DNA of 64,000 nt from Pseudogymnoascus destructans (GCF_001641265.1 NW_020167524.1:682001-746000); one strand, 5' to 3'; shown: positions 42,981 through 55,494, numbered from the stretch's first letter. Program-made: numbers and translations. The notes: generated from the letters alone by a model not told the origin.

Positions 42981-43734
42981 AAACGTCAAAACCCCACCAC
43001 AATGCAGGGGTTATGGTATTCAGACCGCGCTATTCAGTGGAAATACGGTAAAAGATCCGTGAAAATTTATTACAATTAACTGAGATAATTAAGACTCTGA
43101 TTTACGTGAGTCCTAACGGTGTTCCCAGAGATGTTCGTTGCGCTACTGTACCTGGGCTTGGCGCGCTAAGCCCTACCAAAATTATACCAACCCCAGCCAC
43201 CTTAAAAGACCTCGACGCGTTATAACAATGAAAAGTTCGCGCATTCTAATGGAAACGTGTATCAGATCAGGGATGAAGCTGAGATGTATTTCGCAAATGT
43301 ATAATTTCCGTACAGCTGATACTGTCATACGAATATCTAGAAATCAGCTTACCAAAGGTGGCTTAGGGTGGCTTAGTTTTGTGGCAGTCGCTCCTGCCTC
43401 TTTTTCTAAATTCTCGAGCTACTATGAGCGCTCCTTCCTTCTCCCGCTGGACATAGGGCCGCCGCCCTTCCCCGCATTCTGAATATGTATGGAGGGCCGG
43501 AGACAGGGCCTCCAAAGGGAAAGGGCCTCCAGGTGAATATATCTTCACGCAGCCTAGCGTTTATTTAATCGTTGATTTTATCTCGAGTCTATCCCGAACT
43601 TAACAATCTGCCTTGGTCTAACGATTCTACATCTTTATAACTGTAAGGTTTATTTCTGGCCACATAATCATGACCTTCTGAACCCATGAGGCGGGCTGTT
43701 CTTATACCTTGCTATATCAACATCGACCTTGGAT
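42981..43734. other. Intergenic, no gene recognised
   Basis: Short frames only. The plus-strand frame at 43138-43482 lacks family similarity and codon structure, so it is not called. Confidence 0.4.
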
Positions 43735-43860
43735 AGACATGGAGTGGACTAGTGGCCGGGTACCGCTCCCGCAGCCCATCGAAAGCCGGAGCCACTCGGA
43801 GCCACTCGGCTTTCGATGGGCTGCGGGAGCGGTACCCGGCCACTAGTCCACTCCATGTCT
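43735..43860. repeat. Perfect palindrome, 54-bp arms, 18-nt loop
   Basis: Arms 43735-43788 and 43807-43860 are exact inverses by eye, starting AGACATGGAGTGGACTAGTG. The loop is a duplicated GAGCCACTCG-type unit. GC-rich within an AT-rich neighbourhood and about 140 bp past the niaD stop codon. On RNA it would form a long hairpin. Confidence 0.97.
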
Positions 43861-44001
43861 GCAATTAGAGAGCCTGTATCACAAATGTATGCCGATATTC
43901 AAGCGTCAATTCGGTGTGCCTATTAAAAATTCATTATTTTGCCCCACGGGGATATTCGCCTATTAAACAAATGTGACATTGTTGGTCCATTATTTCCCAT
44001 G

Positions 44002-46954
44002 CTAGAAAAAGACAACATCCGACTCATCCCACCCAAGTTGTAGCAAGATCTTGTGAACAGATTGCTCCATCGCCTTCGGTCCACAGATCAGCACCATACA
44101 TGTCTCAGTCGGAGAGGCATAGTCTTTCAGATTCTGCGCCGAGATGCGGCCCCTTTGGCCAGACCATGAACTAGAACCATCTGTAAGTGTGTGAATAATC
44201 GAACACCTCTTGCTGTCGGCCGCTGCAAAGGAATCTAGCTCATCCTTGCAGAGGATATCTTCTTCTTTCTTGTTTCCATCGAGGAGGACGCAGGTGGTTG
44301 GATCATCGCGGTCTTGAATAACCGCACGTAAAACTTGGAAGATGGGCGTGATGCCGCTTCCGCCACATATCATCTTGAATGATCGTACAGAGCGTTCCTT
44401 ATCGTTGATGGAAACTCTGCCCTTTCCGAGGTACTTGAATTTACCAATAGGCCCTTTAAACTCCACAGACGACCCGATGGCAAGTTTTTCAAGGGCCATT
44501 GTCATCTTACCGCCTTCCATAGTAGGCGTGCTGAAATATATTTTGACAAGTACATCCACTATCCCCTTCTTACCCGTCTGTGATATTGGCGTATATGCTC
44601 TGATAATGCTGGTTTTCTGGGGTGAATCATCTTCAGCTTTTAGCATGACATGCTGACCCGTTGGTAAACCAAACGATTGCTCGTCATGATCCAATGCAAA
44701 GGAAAATATTCGTGTATCGCTTGACACTGCTACTTTCTTGCAAAGCTTCGCTTTCGTCCAAAATTTAGGCCTTAGGAATATCTCAGTTGGCCCTGAACTT
44801 AGCTCTTGGTCTGGCTCTTTGTTAAGGATTGCCAATGAGGCCTTATCTAGCGTTCCAACGTGGTACTCGCTCATCATCGCTTTTGCGGTCTCGCTGTCTA
44901 TTTTTATAGGTCAGTAACACACCACCATGTCCATAAAGAGGCAACTCACGGATTGCAAGAAATTCCTCCGAAACATCCATTGCAGCCGCCGATATTATGC
45001 TTTGGGCTCCACCCGGATGGCCACCCAGGAATCGTGTGCCGTCATATACTTCACCATTCACAACAAACCAAGGCGACCCAGGACCGCCATGATGCTTTAA
45101 TTCTTCGATGTCAATGCTTTTGTTCAACCCTTTTGCTCTCATATCGATTTCCTCTGCAATCGTTGGCTCCCGCACTTCTCCGTTGGGCCTCTGTCCCCAT
45201 GATCCATTCGTCAAATCCCCACCTTCTTTCTTCACACGCTCCATCCATCCTCCGGGCATTAAAGCAGGCTGTGTTGGGTGTTCGAACTTCAGGACCCTGT
45301 TGCTTTTAGTGATAGTAACTCTAAACCATGGGTTGTTCATCATCCCTAAAACGGACCAGTACATGTCTCGAGGTTGGATATTCATTGCTTCATCCATCGC
45401 CCGGACGAGAATCGCATCGCTGGCCTCGAGATCGGAAACTGGTATATTGAGAGACCATTGGCACCAGCAGAAGCAAGCCTCTCGAGAGTACATATCCACT
45501 CGACCGCCGTATAATTGTGAATCAAAATCGCGACATTTGTCTTCCGGATAATCGATATCTGCCAGTCTCCAAGCTGTCGATCTTGAGTCAGCTAGAGAAG
45601 ATGCACATGAGTGATTGACATACATTTTCCACCATCTAACGATATCTCAACCCGTGTAATTCGTCGACCACCACCACCGTATGCATAGCCTCTTGCATTA
45701 TATGTCGCCTCCAGTGTCGTAATTGGCAATTCCTCATTGTGTTGAGGGTATGCAGTGGCCGAGTTAACACTTAGGTCGTAAATAGCGTATCTGTCGTCTT
45801 GCCACCAGGACTTGTCTTTCGCTGCCATCTCAGGGCTAACCATAGTTCTATGAGGTGGTTAATTACTGTTTACAAAAGTCAAACGGGGGATAGGGCCGGA
45901 CTCACGGTAGCACTCGATTATCATAAATATGGTACCAATTATCGCTTGGAGATTCGGTGACGATCAATTTGGTCAACCACTTGACGCTCCTTCCGCCAAT
46001 TTGTCCCGGGATTACTGCCCTTAGAGGACGCCCGTGATCAGGGTGCAGCGGTTCGCCGTTCATTTTGTGAGCAAGCATGATACCTCTATTGGGGTCCATC
46101 ACCCAATTCAGCTTTACTGACGTTCCGTAATATCCATTGGGCTACACGAGAATTAGCCACTAGCACCCAAGCCATATAACAGCTGTCGTACCAATTTATC
46201 GGCTCCCTCCATGCATACGTATCTAGCCCTTCGTAATGGTCTTGCCCTCCGTATGATATCGGCCATCATAGGTCCCGTGAAAAGAGCAGTCGACACGCCG
46301 GCCGCTCCCCATGAGAACCCATTCGACTTCCGCACTTGGTTCTGCTCCTTGCGCCTATTACCAGCGCACACGAGGGTGACAGGTGCAGTTATCTGATCGA
46401 ATTGTTGCAAAATTTGTCGGAAGGTGAGTGTTATCGGGTGCTCAACCAACCTGTACATTCCGTCAGCTGCCAATAATCAAGGCACTCGAAGGGTGTAGTG
46501 TACCCATCAATACTCAGCTCCCAGGTGGGAATTTCAGAATCCTGGACTTCTGGAACCGACCCATGATTTCTGACGTAGAAAAGTTGCGAGCTTGTCAGGA
46601 AGCCTTAAGCTTGTTTAGTACCTCGTCATCCACAAAACCGCATTTCGAGGTTTACCCACCATCATTGAAGAGGTCTGTTAGCGGTGCTTCTACATTGAAT
46701 GGATGCACGCCAGTCAACCTGATTAAACGCGGATCCCGAGGGACGTGGCGGTCCGGAGTGTCCTTATCCAAACTGAGGATTTCTCTGAGGGGCTTTGATA
46801 ATGGGGGCAATGGAATATTCGGCAATGCAATTGTCGATATATCTTCATGTTTGAGTGCAGATGCCTTTTCACGTGTGATCGTGAAAATGGCGGATTTCAG
46901 AGAGTGCACATTTAGGGGTGTCCCAAAAGTGAGGGATTCTGTGAGGGTCGCCAT
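44002..46954 (-). CDS. niaD: Assimilatory nitrate reductase (NADPH)
   Basis: Seven exons: 46954-46656, 46590-46504, 46450-46192, 46141-45906, 45847-45624, 45573-44950, 44897-44002. They total 874 residues and every junction keeps the frame. Reduces nitrate to nitrite in the cytosol with NADPH. Order: molybdopterin domain (LFYVRNHG, then CAGNRRKEQNQVRKS with the Mo-ligand Cys, SNGFSWGAAGVSTALFTG), dimerisation domain (GRRITRVEISLDGGK), cytochrome b5 haem domain (FLGGHPGGAQ, second His at the exon 6/7 junction in HSETAK), FAD domain (RAYTPIS) and NADPH-binding domain (ICGGSGITP, LICGPKAM). Start at ATG 46954. Shares its promoter with niiA. Both GATA-factor (nitrogen status) and NirA (nitrate) control are expected. 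Confidence 0.96.
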
Positions 46955-47900
46955 ACTGAGGAAAATTGTGGTAGTGGATCAACTACCATTATTATCATGT
47001 CCACGTATATATACGACGCATTGCAATTCTCCAAGTCATACTCCAAGTCATACTCGGTCCCGTATTCCACATCAGCCGTGCTCAGCGCAGACTTCCCGCG
47101 GACCATGGGGGATTTGCTGCAAGTTAGGTCAGCAAAGTCCGTAAGCCCCCTATCGACAGGCAGGTTTGGATACAAAGCAAAAACTCAGGTAAATGGCTTG
47201 TTCAGCCAGTGGCAAGTCCGCGGAATTATACATTTCTCGTCGTCAACTATTACTGTGCCCCAATCTCTCAGTTGTACCAAAGATAAGGGTCAAACCGGCA
47301 AGGGTCACATCAGCATCCCGACATTGGCCGGCTCAATAAGCTGAAGCCGCCGTCGCAACGTGGGAATCATTGGCCTAAATCTTAAACACCAGCCAAAAAA
47401 TGGGCCAGTTATCTGCAGCGATGTGTGGGGGTTTATTTAACTCAGATAAGGTCAAAACAGAAAATGTGGAGCGTCGGGTGTCTATCTTTGGCTTCATTAG
47501 TTGTGGCCTAGCCCCCTGACGTCCAGATAAGCTCATGATAAGAGATTCTTTGGGAGACCATACCAAAAAACCATCGCCGGAGATGCAGCCCATTCCCGAT
47601 TGCCAGGCTGTACCTTCTTTGCTTTTGCCCGCCCATATCCAAAGGAAGTTTTACACAGAATAATCAAAGTAGATATCTACTCTGGCCCGTGGAGAGTCTG
47701 TCCCGTCGTCCACCCGCGGAGAAAGCCCAGTACGGGCAATTGCCACAATATTGCCCGAGATGTCACCTATGTTCGTCTCTACTAAGAAAACCAGAAAAGT
47801 AGACCATATAATAGAAAGTTCTGCTAGCAAATATTGTGCAGTTGACTTTGAGATTTGACGTCGCTCGCCTCGCTGAAGGCTAATATCACAGTTCGGAAAA
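46955..47900. promoter_or_regulatory. Bidirectional niaD-niiA promoter with AreA-type GATA sites and a NirA-type site
   Basis: 946 bp between the two start codons. GATAAG-type motifs lie at 47282-47287, 47409-47414 (AGATAA on the minus strand), 47445-47450, 47526-47531 and 47537-47542. A match to the NirA consensus CTCCGHGG lies at 47714-47721 (minus strand), about 180 bp before the niiA ATG. This matches the known dual nitrogen-catabolite and nitrate control of the Aspergillus cluster. Motif calls are by eye. Confidence 0.7.
47589..47637 (-). repeat. Relic of family A pogo-like transposase inside the niaD-niiA promoter
   Basis: 49 bp matching 339-387 of the family A copy with about four mismatches. 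Read on the minus strand it encodes the GRAKAKKVQPGNREW segment of the transposase. No further homology on either side. Confidence 0.75.
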
Positions 47901-50900
47901 ATGCATTTACCGAGCGGAGCAGGGGTGGAATCGTCGACCCTTCCAGACATTCCAAACAGCATTTACAACGGCAACGGCTTCAACATTGCTGGAGACGCCG
48001 TGCATAGCGACGGAAACATTGAAATATGCACTCCACGAAAGAAAATCGTAATTGTTGGGCTGGGCATGGTTGCTCTCTCATTTATGTATGTTGTCCCACT
48101 ACGAATATATTGTGCGAAACCAAGGGCTTTGCATTTCGAGAAGCAGTAAATTTATTTCCGTTGTCCAATACTGATTCCGAGCAGTGAGAAAATTATTAAA
48201 TTAGATGCCAAAAAGCGACAGTATGATATTGTCGTTATTGGCGAAGAGCCCCATGTGGCCTATAATCGAGTCGGGCTCACATCATTTTTCGAGCATCGTG
48301 TGGTCGAGCAATTATATTTGAACCCGAAAGAATGGGTGAGTAAAAAAGAGTACAAGCAAATATTTTATGATGGCTAATACATTCTGAAGTATGGGTCATT
48401 CGAGGATGGTTCTTTGAATTATCACCTGAATACCAGGGTTGAAGAAGTCCTTCCCGACCAAAAGACGGTCAGAACATCCACCGGTGATTCGGTCTCATAC
48501 GACATCTTAGTCCTAGCAACAGGATCCGATGCAATCCTTCCAAGCCATACTCCCGGCTATAATGCCAATGGAGTATTTGTTTACAGGACAATCTCCGACC
48601 TTCAGAGGCTCATGGAGTTTGCCTCGAGGCATAAAGACACGACAGGTGTTGTTATCGGAGGTGGTTTGCTCGGCCTCGAAGCTGCTCATGCGATGATGAG
48701 TCTGAACGCATTCAAAAGTGCGAAGTTAATCGACCGCAACAAGTGGGTATTGGCAAGGCAATTGGATGCTGACGCAGGATCCCTGGTGACGGACACCATT
48801 CGCCAACTAGGTCTGGAAGTTATGCTTCGAAAGCGTGTAGCGACCATCAATACAGACAGCAGCAACAATGTTCAGGGAATCACATTCGAGGATGGCAAAT
48901 CTATCGATTGTTCATGTATATGTTTTGCAGTAAGTTCCTCACATACTGTTCTTGTTCCTGCTTGTTACTAAATTGCCATTCAGATCGGTGTAACTCCCAG
49001 AGATGATCTTGGTCAAAAGGCCGGCATAAGATGTACCGAACGAGGAGGCTTCATTGTCGATTCAGGGTGATTATAATTTGCGGCTATGCTATGCAGAAAC
49101 ACCTGGCTAACTTAAATCTAGCTTGCGAACATCAATCCCTGATATCTACGCCATCGGAGAGTGTGCATCTTGGGAGAACCAAACATTCGGCATTATAGCC
49201 CCTGGAATCGAGATGGCAGACGTATTATCCTTCAACATCACGAATCCAGAAAAGGCGCTGAAAGGTTTCGATCGACCTGACTTGAGCACAAAACTCAAGC
49301 TCTTAGGCGTGAACGTGGCGAGCTTCGGCGACTTCTTCGCCGACAGAGATGGACCAAGGTTTCTTCCTGGAAGACGGTCATCAAAGCTTAAACCCGTGGA
49401 AAATGGCAGAAGAAGCCCAACTCCACCAACCAAGGGTCCCTTGGTGAAGGCTCTAACTTACAAAGATCCATTCAGTGCTGTGTATAAGAAGTACCTTTTT
49501 ACCATGGATGGAAAATACTTACTTGGCGGAATGATGATTGGAGATACCAATGATTATGTGAAATTGAACCAGATGGTCAAAAGTCAGAAAGAGCTGGAGG
49601 TTCCACCGAGCCAGTTTATTCTCGGCACCCAGAACGGGGGAGAGGAGAACGCTGACGACTTGTATGAAAACATATACTCAACCTCACTGCCATTGCTGAT
49701 TGTATCACTACAGGGACGATGACACTCAGGTGTGCTCATGCCACAACGTTACCAAACGCGACGTGGTTGATAAAGTAAAGGAGGAGAGCTGCAAAACAAT
49801 CGCCGATGTCAAATCATGCACAAAGGCGGGGACTGGATGCGGTGGCTGTATGCCTCTCATCCAATATATCTTCAACAACACAATGAAAGAAATGGGCAAG
49901 GAAGTTTCGAATCATTGTAAGTTTCTACAGAGTACTTCCCTTTTATGTGGCTAACTAGATGCAGTATGTTCTCACATCCCATACTCCCGAGCCGACCTCT
50001 ACAATATTGTGTCCGTCAAGCAGTTGAAAACGTTTGTGGACATAATGCAGGCAGTAGGTAAAGTTCCAGATTCTCTAGGATGTGAGATATGCAAGCCAGC
50101 TATCGGATCTATTCTCGCAAGCATGTACAACCGTCATGTTCTGGATAAGCCAGTCCGTGACCTCCAAGATACAAACGACAGGTTTCTTGCGAATATACAG
50201 AGGAATGGAACATTCTCCGTCGTCCCTCGCGTTGCGGGTGGAGAGATTACGGCCGATAGGTTAATAACCATTGGCCAAGTTGCAAAGAAATACAACCTTT
50301 ACTGCAAAATCACTGGTGGGCAGCGAATCGACATGTTTGGTGCCAAGAAGCAAGATCTTCTCGATATTTGGACCGAACTTATCAATGCTGGAATGGAAAG
50401 CGGCCATGCTTATGCGAAATCTCTCCGAACAGTAAAGGTTCGTGGCTATAAATATTGTCCATGCCATTCTGACACCTCACTAACAAATTTATAGAGCTGT
50501 GTAGGAACTACATGGTGTCGGTTTGGAGTTGGTGACAGCGTTGGAATGGCAATTCGCCTTGAGCAGCGCTACAAAAGTATTCGGTCGCCACATAAAATCA
50601 AGGGCGGAGTTTCGGGATGTGTGAGAGAATGTGCGGAAGCGCAGAATAAGGAGTAGGTTTTTGCATTGTTATTTGACGATAGATACTGACCGTGTTCAAG
50701 TTTTGGTTTGATTGCCACAGAAAAGGGATTCAACGTCTTTGTCGGCGGTAATGGTGGGGCAAAGCCGCGGCACTCAGAGCTACTAGCAAAGGATGTTCCA
50801 CCTGATGAAGTCATTTCTCTTCTCGACCGTTATCTTATATTCTACATACGAACAGCCGATAAACTACAACGCACCGCCCGGTGGATTGAGAATCTTCCAG

Positions 50901-51703
50901 GCGGGATTGACTACCTCCGCGAGGTTGTTATTAATGACAAGCTTGGTATATGTGCGGAACTAGAGCGGCAAATGGAAGAGCTAGTAAGCTCTTATTTCTG
51001 CGAGTGGGCCGAAACTATTAAGGATCCGGAAAGACGCAAACACTTTGAGCAATTCAGTAACACCCCAGAAACTGTGGATACCGTCGAGATCGTTGAAGAG
51101 CGTGGGCAACAGAGGCCGACGTACTGGCCACAAGGTTCTGTCACGGAGAATTTCAAGGGGCACCAATGGTCGCATGTCTCTTGGCAGCCAATTCTCAAGA
51201 GCGATCACTTCTCTGAAGAAAAGCCAGAGATATCGTCTGCCAATGCTAAACGTGGCGACACACAGCTCGCAATCTTCAAGATCAAGGGCAAATACTACGC
51301 AACACAGCAAATGTGTCCACACAAGCGCGCGTTCGTGCTCTCGGATGGTTTCATTGGCGACACTGATGCCGGAACTTACTGGATCTCTTGCCCATTATGT
51401 AAACGAAATTTCGAGCTCAATGGGGAACAAGCCGGGCGATGCACAAGCGATGAGACGACCAGCGTCGCAACCTTTCCAGTTGAGGAACGCTATGATGGCT
51501 GGGTATACTTGAAGCTGCCGCCCGTTGAAGAGCTTGATGCGTTGCTTGGGACGGAGAAGTGGAAGGTGAGGAGGGAAGAAGCAGTGGATCCGTTTGAGAA
51601 AGTCGATAGGGTCTATAGGAGCTTCAGGGGAAAGAAGGTCACTGATATTAAGGTTGAAATAATAGGGAAGCGTGCTACGGCACCTAGTGGGATTGACTGG
51701 TAG
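47901..51703 (+). CDS. niiA: Assimilatory nitrite reductase (NAD(P)H)
   Basis: Nine exons: 47901-48085, 48185-48335, 48390-48929, 48984-49066, 49122-49661, 49714-49916, 49965-50437, 50495-50652, 50701-51703. They total 1111 residues, about the family length, with every junction in frame. Reduces nitrite to ammonium with six electrons. Order: FAD/NAD(P)H domains (IVGLGMV, later GGGLLGLEAA), a BFD-type [2Fe-2S] domain (CSCHNV, CTKAGTGCGGC), sulfite/nitrite reductase halves with the 4Fe-4S/sirohaem cysteines (CVGTTWC, CVREC), and a C-terminal Rieske-like domain (CPHKR, CPLCKRNFEL). In the last motif the usual second His ligand (CPLH) is Cys. Divergent from niaD and co-directional with crnA. Confidence 0.96.
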
Positions 51704-52049
51704 TTAACAACTTTGTACGCATATTTGGTGTTCTTGGTTCATCTGCACTACATTTTATACCCTCACATATGTATTACTTCCACACTCGGCAATTGAGCAA
51801 AATGGGCATGGTTGTATGATATAACGTGACTAGATAGAACAATGAGACAGAGGTAGGAGAGGCAAAAACCTCTCGAAATATCAACCCGTAGCAATCCAAT
51901 CAGTATGAATCCAGAGAGAATATTTCGGGATATAACTACAGTGGGGGCACAAAGCCTAGCTTCTGGTTAGTGCTTCCCTCCGCCAAACGGCCGCTATCGT
52001 CTTAGCTAGGAGGAGCCCCACCCCTGAAAACTTTATCGAAGAAAACCAT

Positions 52050-52057
52050 CTCCGCGG
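52050..52057 (+). promoter_or_regulatory. NirA-type palindromic site upstream of crnA
   Basis: CTCCGCGG within the palindrome ATCTCCGCGGAGAT, so the consensus CTCCGHGG occurs on both strands. It lies 347 bp after niiA and 660 bp before the crnA start, in the 1-kb interval that otherwise contains no gene. Confidence 0.55.
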
Positions 52058-52716
52058 AGATGCTAAAATACGATCTATATAGCCATGCATACTAGTGCAG
52101 CCTTATCTTTGGTTACCTCATGTTCTGGCCTCTTATCCCTGGGGGTTAGATAGGATCGATGTTGGGGTTCCGTCCACCCCCTTATCTTTGTGTCAGCAAG
52201 CGGGTCCGCTATGATAGCCACTATGAAGAAACCAATCTAGGGAATTCTTCCCGTTACATCATTCCCCTTCCGATATTGAGCGAGTATGCTCGTGAATTGC
52301 CCAATATTTTATTATTTTTCTTTCAGGCAGCATCGGTAAGTGTTAACTAGGCTGAGGCGCTTATCTTGTTTTCACAATCAGCGCCTCTATCTAAATTCGT
52401 ATCAAGCCACCATCGCAACTAGCTATAGGTTTGGGGTTTACATGCCATGATCGTTGGGTGATAAGCTGGTTTAATATTTGAGACATTGATGGGCTGCTAT
52501 CTATCTAAGGCTGGCAAATTCTCAGATGCAAAATGGACATCTCCTCGGACTGTAAGTTAGAATTTCATGGCAAGCATATATGGGCTTCATTATACGAATA
52601 CAGAAGTCCCATTCAATTTAGTCATCAATATCTTCCGCGGTCTACCTTTATCCCAGTGCTTTTAGACCAACTGTTTTGCTTTTGAACTTAATCCTATCGA
52701 TTTGAAATCCTCACAC

Positions 52717-54432
52717 ATGGCACCAAATTTTTTGAGGCTACTCATAGCCTCGCCGGAAATCAATCCCATCAACCAAAAAGCAAGATCGATCCCTATATTA
52801 AACCCATTCGATAAATATGGAAGGGTCTTCTTTTTCTCCTGGCTGGGATTCTTCGTTGCGTTTCTCTCGTGGTACTCTTTCCCGCCGCTGGTAAGTGCAT
52901 GTTATGGTGGAACCCTCGAAAGATATCAGATCTCTAATAAATTTCCTTCAGTTGGCCGTTACAATTAAAAAAGACCTTCACCTAAGCCAGACCGATATTG
53001 CCAACTCTAATATAATTGCTTTACTAGCAACGTAAGCATCAGCTCAATTTCGACAGGTTTCTAGTCTGACTTCTCTAGTCTTCTTGGTCGATTTTTCTCT
53101 GGGCCACTATGCGATCGCTACGGACCACGGTTGGTTTTTGTTGGCATATTGCTGGCCGGCGCCATACCAACGGCCATGGCGGGTCTGGTTACAAACATCC
53201 ATGGCCTCATGGCGTTAAGGTTTTTCATCGGCATTCTGGGTGCCAGCTTCGTGCCATGCCAAGTTTGGACAACTGGGTACTTCGATAAAAACGTCATTGG
53301 CTCTGCAAATGCCTTGACAGCGGGCTGGGGAAATGCAGGAGGAGGTATCACATAGTAAGTTTGTCCAGTCTGTCACAAAGCACTTCTATTAATACTCGGT
53401 GTTACAGCTACGTGATGCCTGCGGTCTTCGATTCTCTAGTCCAGCACAGTGGACTTGCTCCCCACAAGGCATGGAGGGTGGCATACATTGTCCCGTTTAT
53501 CATTATTGTCGTTGTTGCTCTAGGGATGCTATTCACTTGTGACGATACACCCAGCGGCAAATGGGCCGACCGTGCCATGCCCATGGCAGGAGGCTCATCC
53601 GATAGCAGCATCCGAGGTGAAATAGACACGCCGTCTTCAGTATCCATTGCTAAGGATATCAACAACATCAATGAGAAACACCCACAGACGATTTCAGATA
53701 TTGAATCTCAGAGCGACGGCACAACATACCTTGACCTTGCCAAGAGCGAGTTCATTGTTCCCCCGACCACTAAGGAGATTATGCACGTTGTGATTAGCCC
53801 TCAGACATTCGCCCTCTTTGGAGTATACGCATGCTCCTTTGGGACTGAGCTCGCCGTCAACTCTATACTCGGTTCATTCTACGAAAGAAATTTTCCCCAC
53901 CTTGGACAGACGGAAGCTGGGGAATGGGCAGCCATGTTTGGGCTTCTCAATGTTCTATTTCGGCCATTGGGTGGAATAATATCCGATCTCATTTACAAGA
54001 CGACCCAATCCGTTTGGGCAAAGAAAATTTGGCTTATATTCCTCGGCGTGGCAGCAGGTACTCACCTGATTGCGATCGGGGTATCGAATCCCAAAACCGA
54101 AGCCACCATGTTTGGCCTCTTCGTAGGCTTGGCTGTATTTATGGAGGCGGCCAATGGAGCAAATTTCTCCCTTGTGCCTCATGTATACCCAGCAGCAAAT
54201 GGTTCGTTGTTTTCATTACACCAACTTATGTCCGTTTGCTAACTTTATTTGTGTAGGTATCGTTTCTGGCACAGTTGGAGCTGCCGGGAACTTCGGAGGA
54301 ATCATATTCAGCATAATTTTCCGGTACAACGGGACGCATTACGATAGATCGATTTGGATAATTGGTGTCATATGCATCGTTGTCAATATGTCTGTGTTTT
54401 GGATTAGGCCAGTTCCTACTTTGCACAAATAG
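52717..54432 (+). CDS. crnA: High-affinity nitrate transporter, NNP family of MFS
   Basis: Five exons: 52717-52890, 52952-53031, 53079-53354, 53408-54201, 54257-54432; 499 residues, all junctions in frame. Plasma-membrane nitrate/proton symporter with twelve predicted helices. First signature AGWGNAGGGITYYVMP and second GAAGNFGGIIF are the nitrate signatures of the NNP family. GRFFSGPLCDRYGPR is the MFS loop 2-3 motif. A large cytosolic loop between helices 6 and 7 (CDDTPSGKWADR through the Ser/Asp-rich stretch) is typical of fungal CrnA/NrtA. Placed after niiA as in Aspergillus; supplies the substrate for NiaD. Start at ATG 52717. Confidence 0.95.
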
Positions 54433-55492
54433 GCAACATTTTCTTTAATTTGGATTTTTTGTTTGCCTAGAATAGCGTTGTTTAAAATACGTGGCCATTA
54501 GTTAGAAATAGAACGAGCCTCAAAACCATCAGGGCTATACCATAGTTATCATGTGATAAATGAAAGTTCTCATCTTCGGATCGTTTCTCAACTTCGTCGG
54601 TTTTGTCAAGAAAAGTCCCTGAAATCCGTAGCGGTCAGGATTATCAATCACCCCAATTCTTCCAAAGAAGCGGAGATTGCTTTACTTTTTGCAAATTCAT
54701 GTTAGATAATCATTAACACGGAAATATGGAGTTAGCATGGAGATATGTGCGATTTAATATTTATTTTCGAAAGTTTGAATATTTAATGGATTGTCATGCC
54801 CCCTATTCCTCTACAATACCCAGATACAGCCCGCTATTAAACTACAAAATATATCATCCCAAATCAAGCCCATCAAGATCTACGGCAAAACGGGCCCTAA
54901 TCCTGATCTAAAGATAATTCAAGGGTGGTTCTCTCTCGTACGAAACACAGTTGTAAAATACGGCATCTTAGAGCAGGATATCTACTACCGTACTCTCGAC
55001 ATGGTCAATCTCCACTTCCATCTTTGGACTGAGCTGTTGCTGCTTTAACCTGAGCTTTGGGTGAGCTAGACTGATCTGTACCTTACGGGCGACGGCCCAT
55101 TTTTTTAGACGGTTGTGGCACTCTTTGATAGGGTGCTGGCCTAATTTTACATGGGTGATTTGTGGGCCATATGATGCTCACCAGACCAGTCCAGGACTAG
55201 TTGCCCAGTACAATATCTCCACCGTACCAGTATTCAACACTATGATAGGCCTCTCAAGCGATATCCATAGCACCAAATATCCTTCAAAACCGAGCTAATA
55301 AACTAAGTGCTCTATGAGAGAGTATGGAAATAGCTGTACAATAGTATCGTCATTATGACAGGATTGTTTCGAAACTATTCCATATAAATTCAATACAATA
55401 TCATTCCTTATGTACGAACATACACATGTCATATACAAATCATAATATTCCAGGACAAATATGCTTTACTTATCCTATTTATGGTTTTCTAA
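54433..55492. other. Intergenic with one pogo-transposase relic
   Basis: Non-coding except for the short transposase fragment at 54880-54995. The right part is AT-rich up to the family A element. Confidence 0.5.
54880..54995 (+). pseudogene. Relic of a further pogo-like transposase
   Basis: Plus-strand frame reads DLKIIQGWFSLVRNTVVKYG and then ILEQDIY, the block before the first catalytic Asp of the A/B/C transposases, then degenerates. It differs from all three families in the window. Only about 35 codons can be aligned. Confidence 0.6.
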
Positions 55493-55494
55493 TA

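Noticed and set aside
43138..43482. Plus-strand frame of 114 codons
   Set aside because: Low-complexity, no domain, in an AT-rich interval with repeats; not distinguishable from chance.
46591..46655. Apparent in-frame stops in niaD after LFNDGG
   Set aside because: Explained by a 65-bp intron with GT and AG borders; splicing restores LFYVRNHG, so the gene is not broken.
44002..54432. Secondary-metabolite gene cluster
   Set aside because: The adjacent co-regulated genes are the primary nitrate pathway; no polyketide, peptide or terpene synthase is present.
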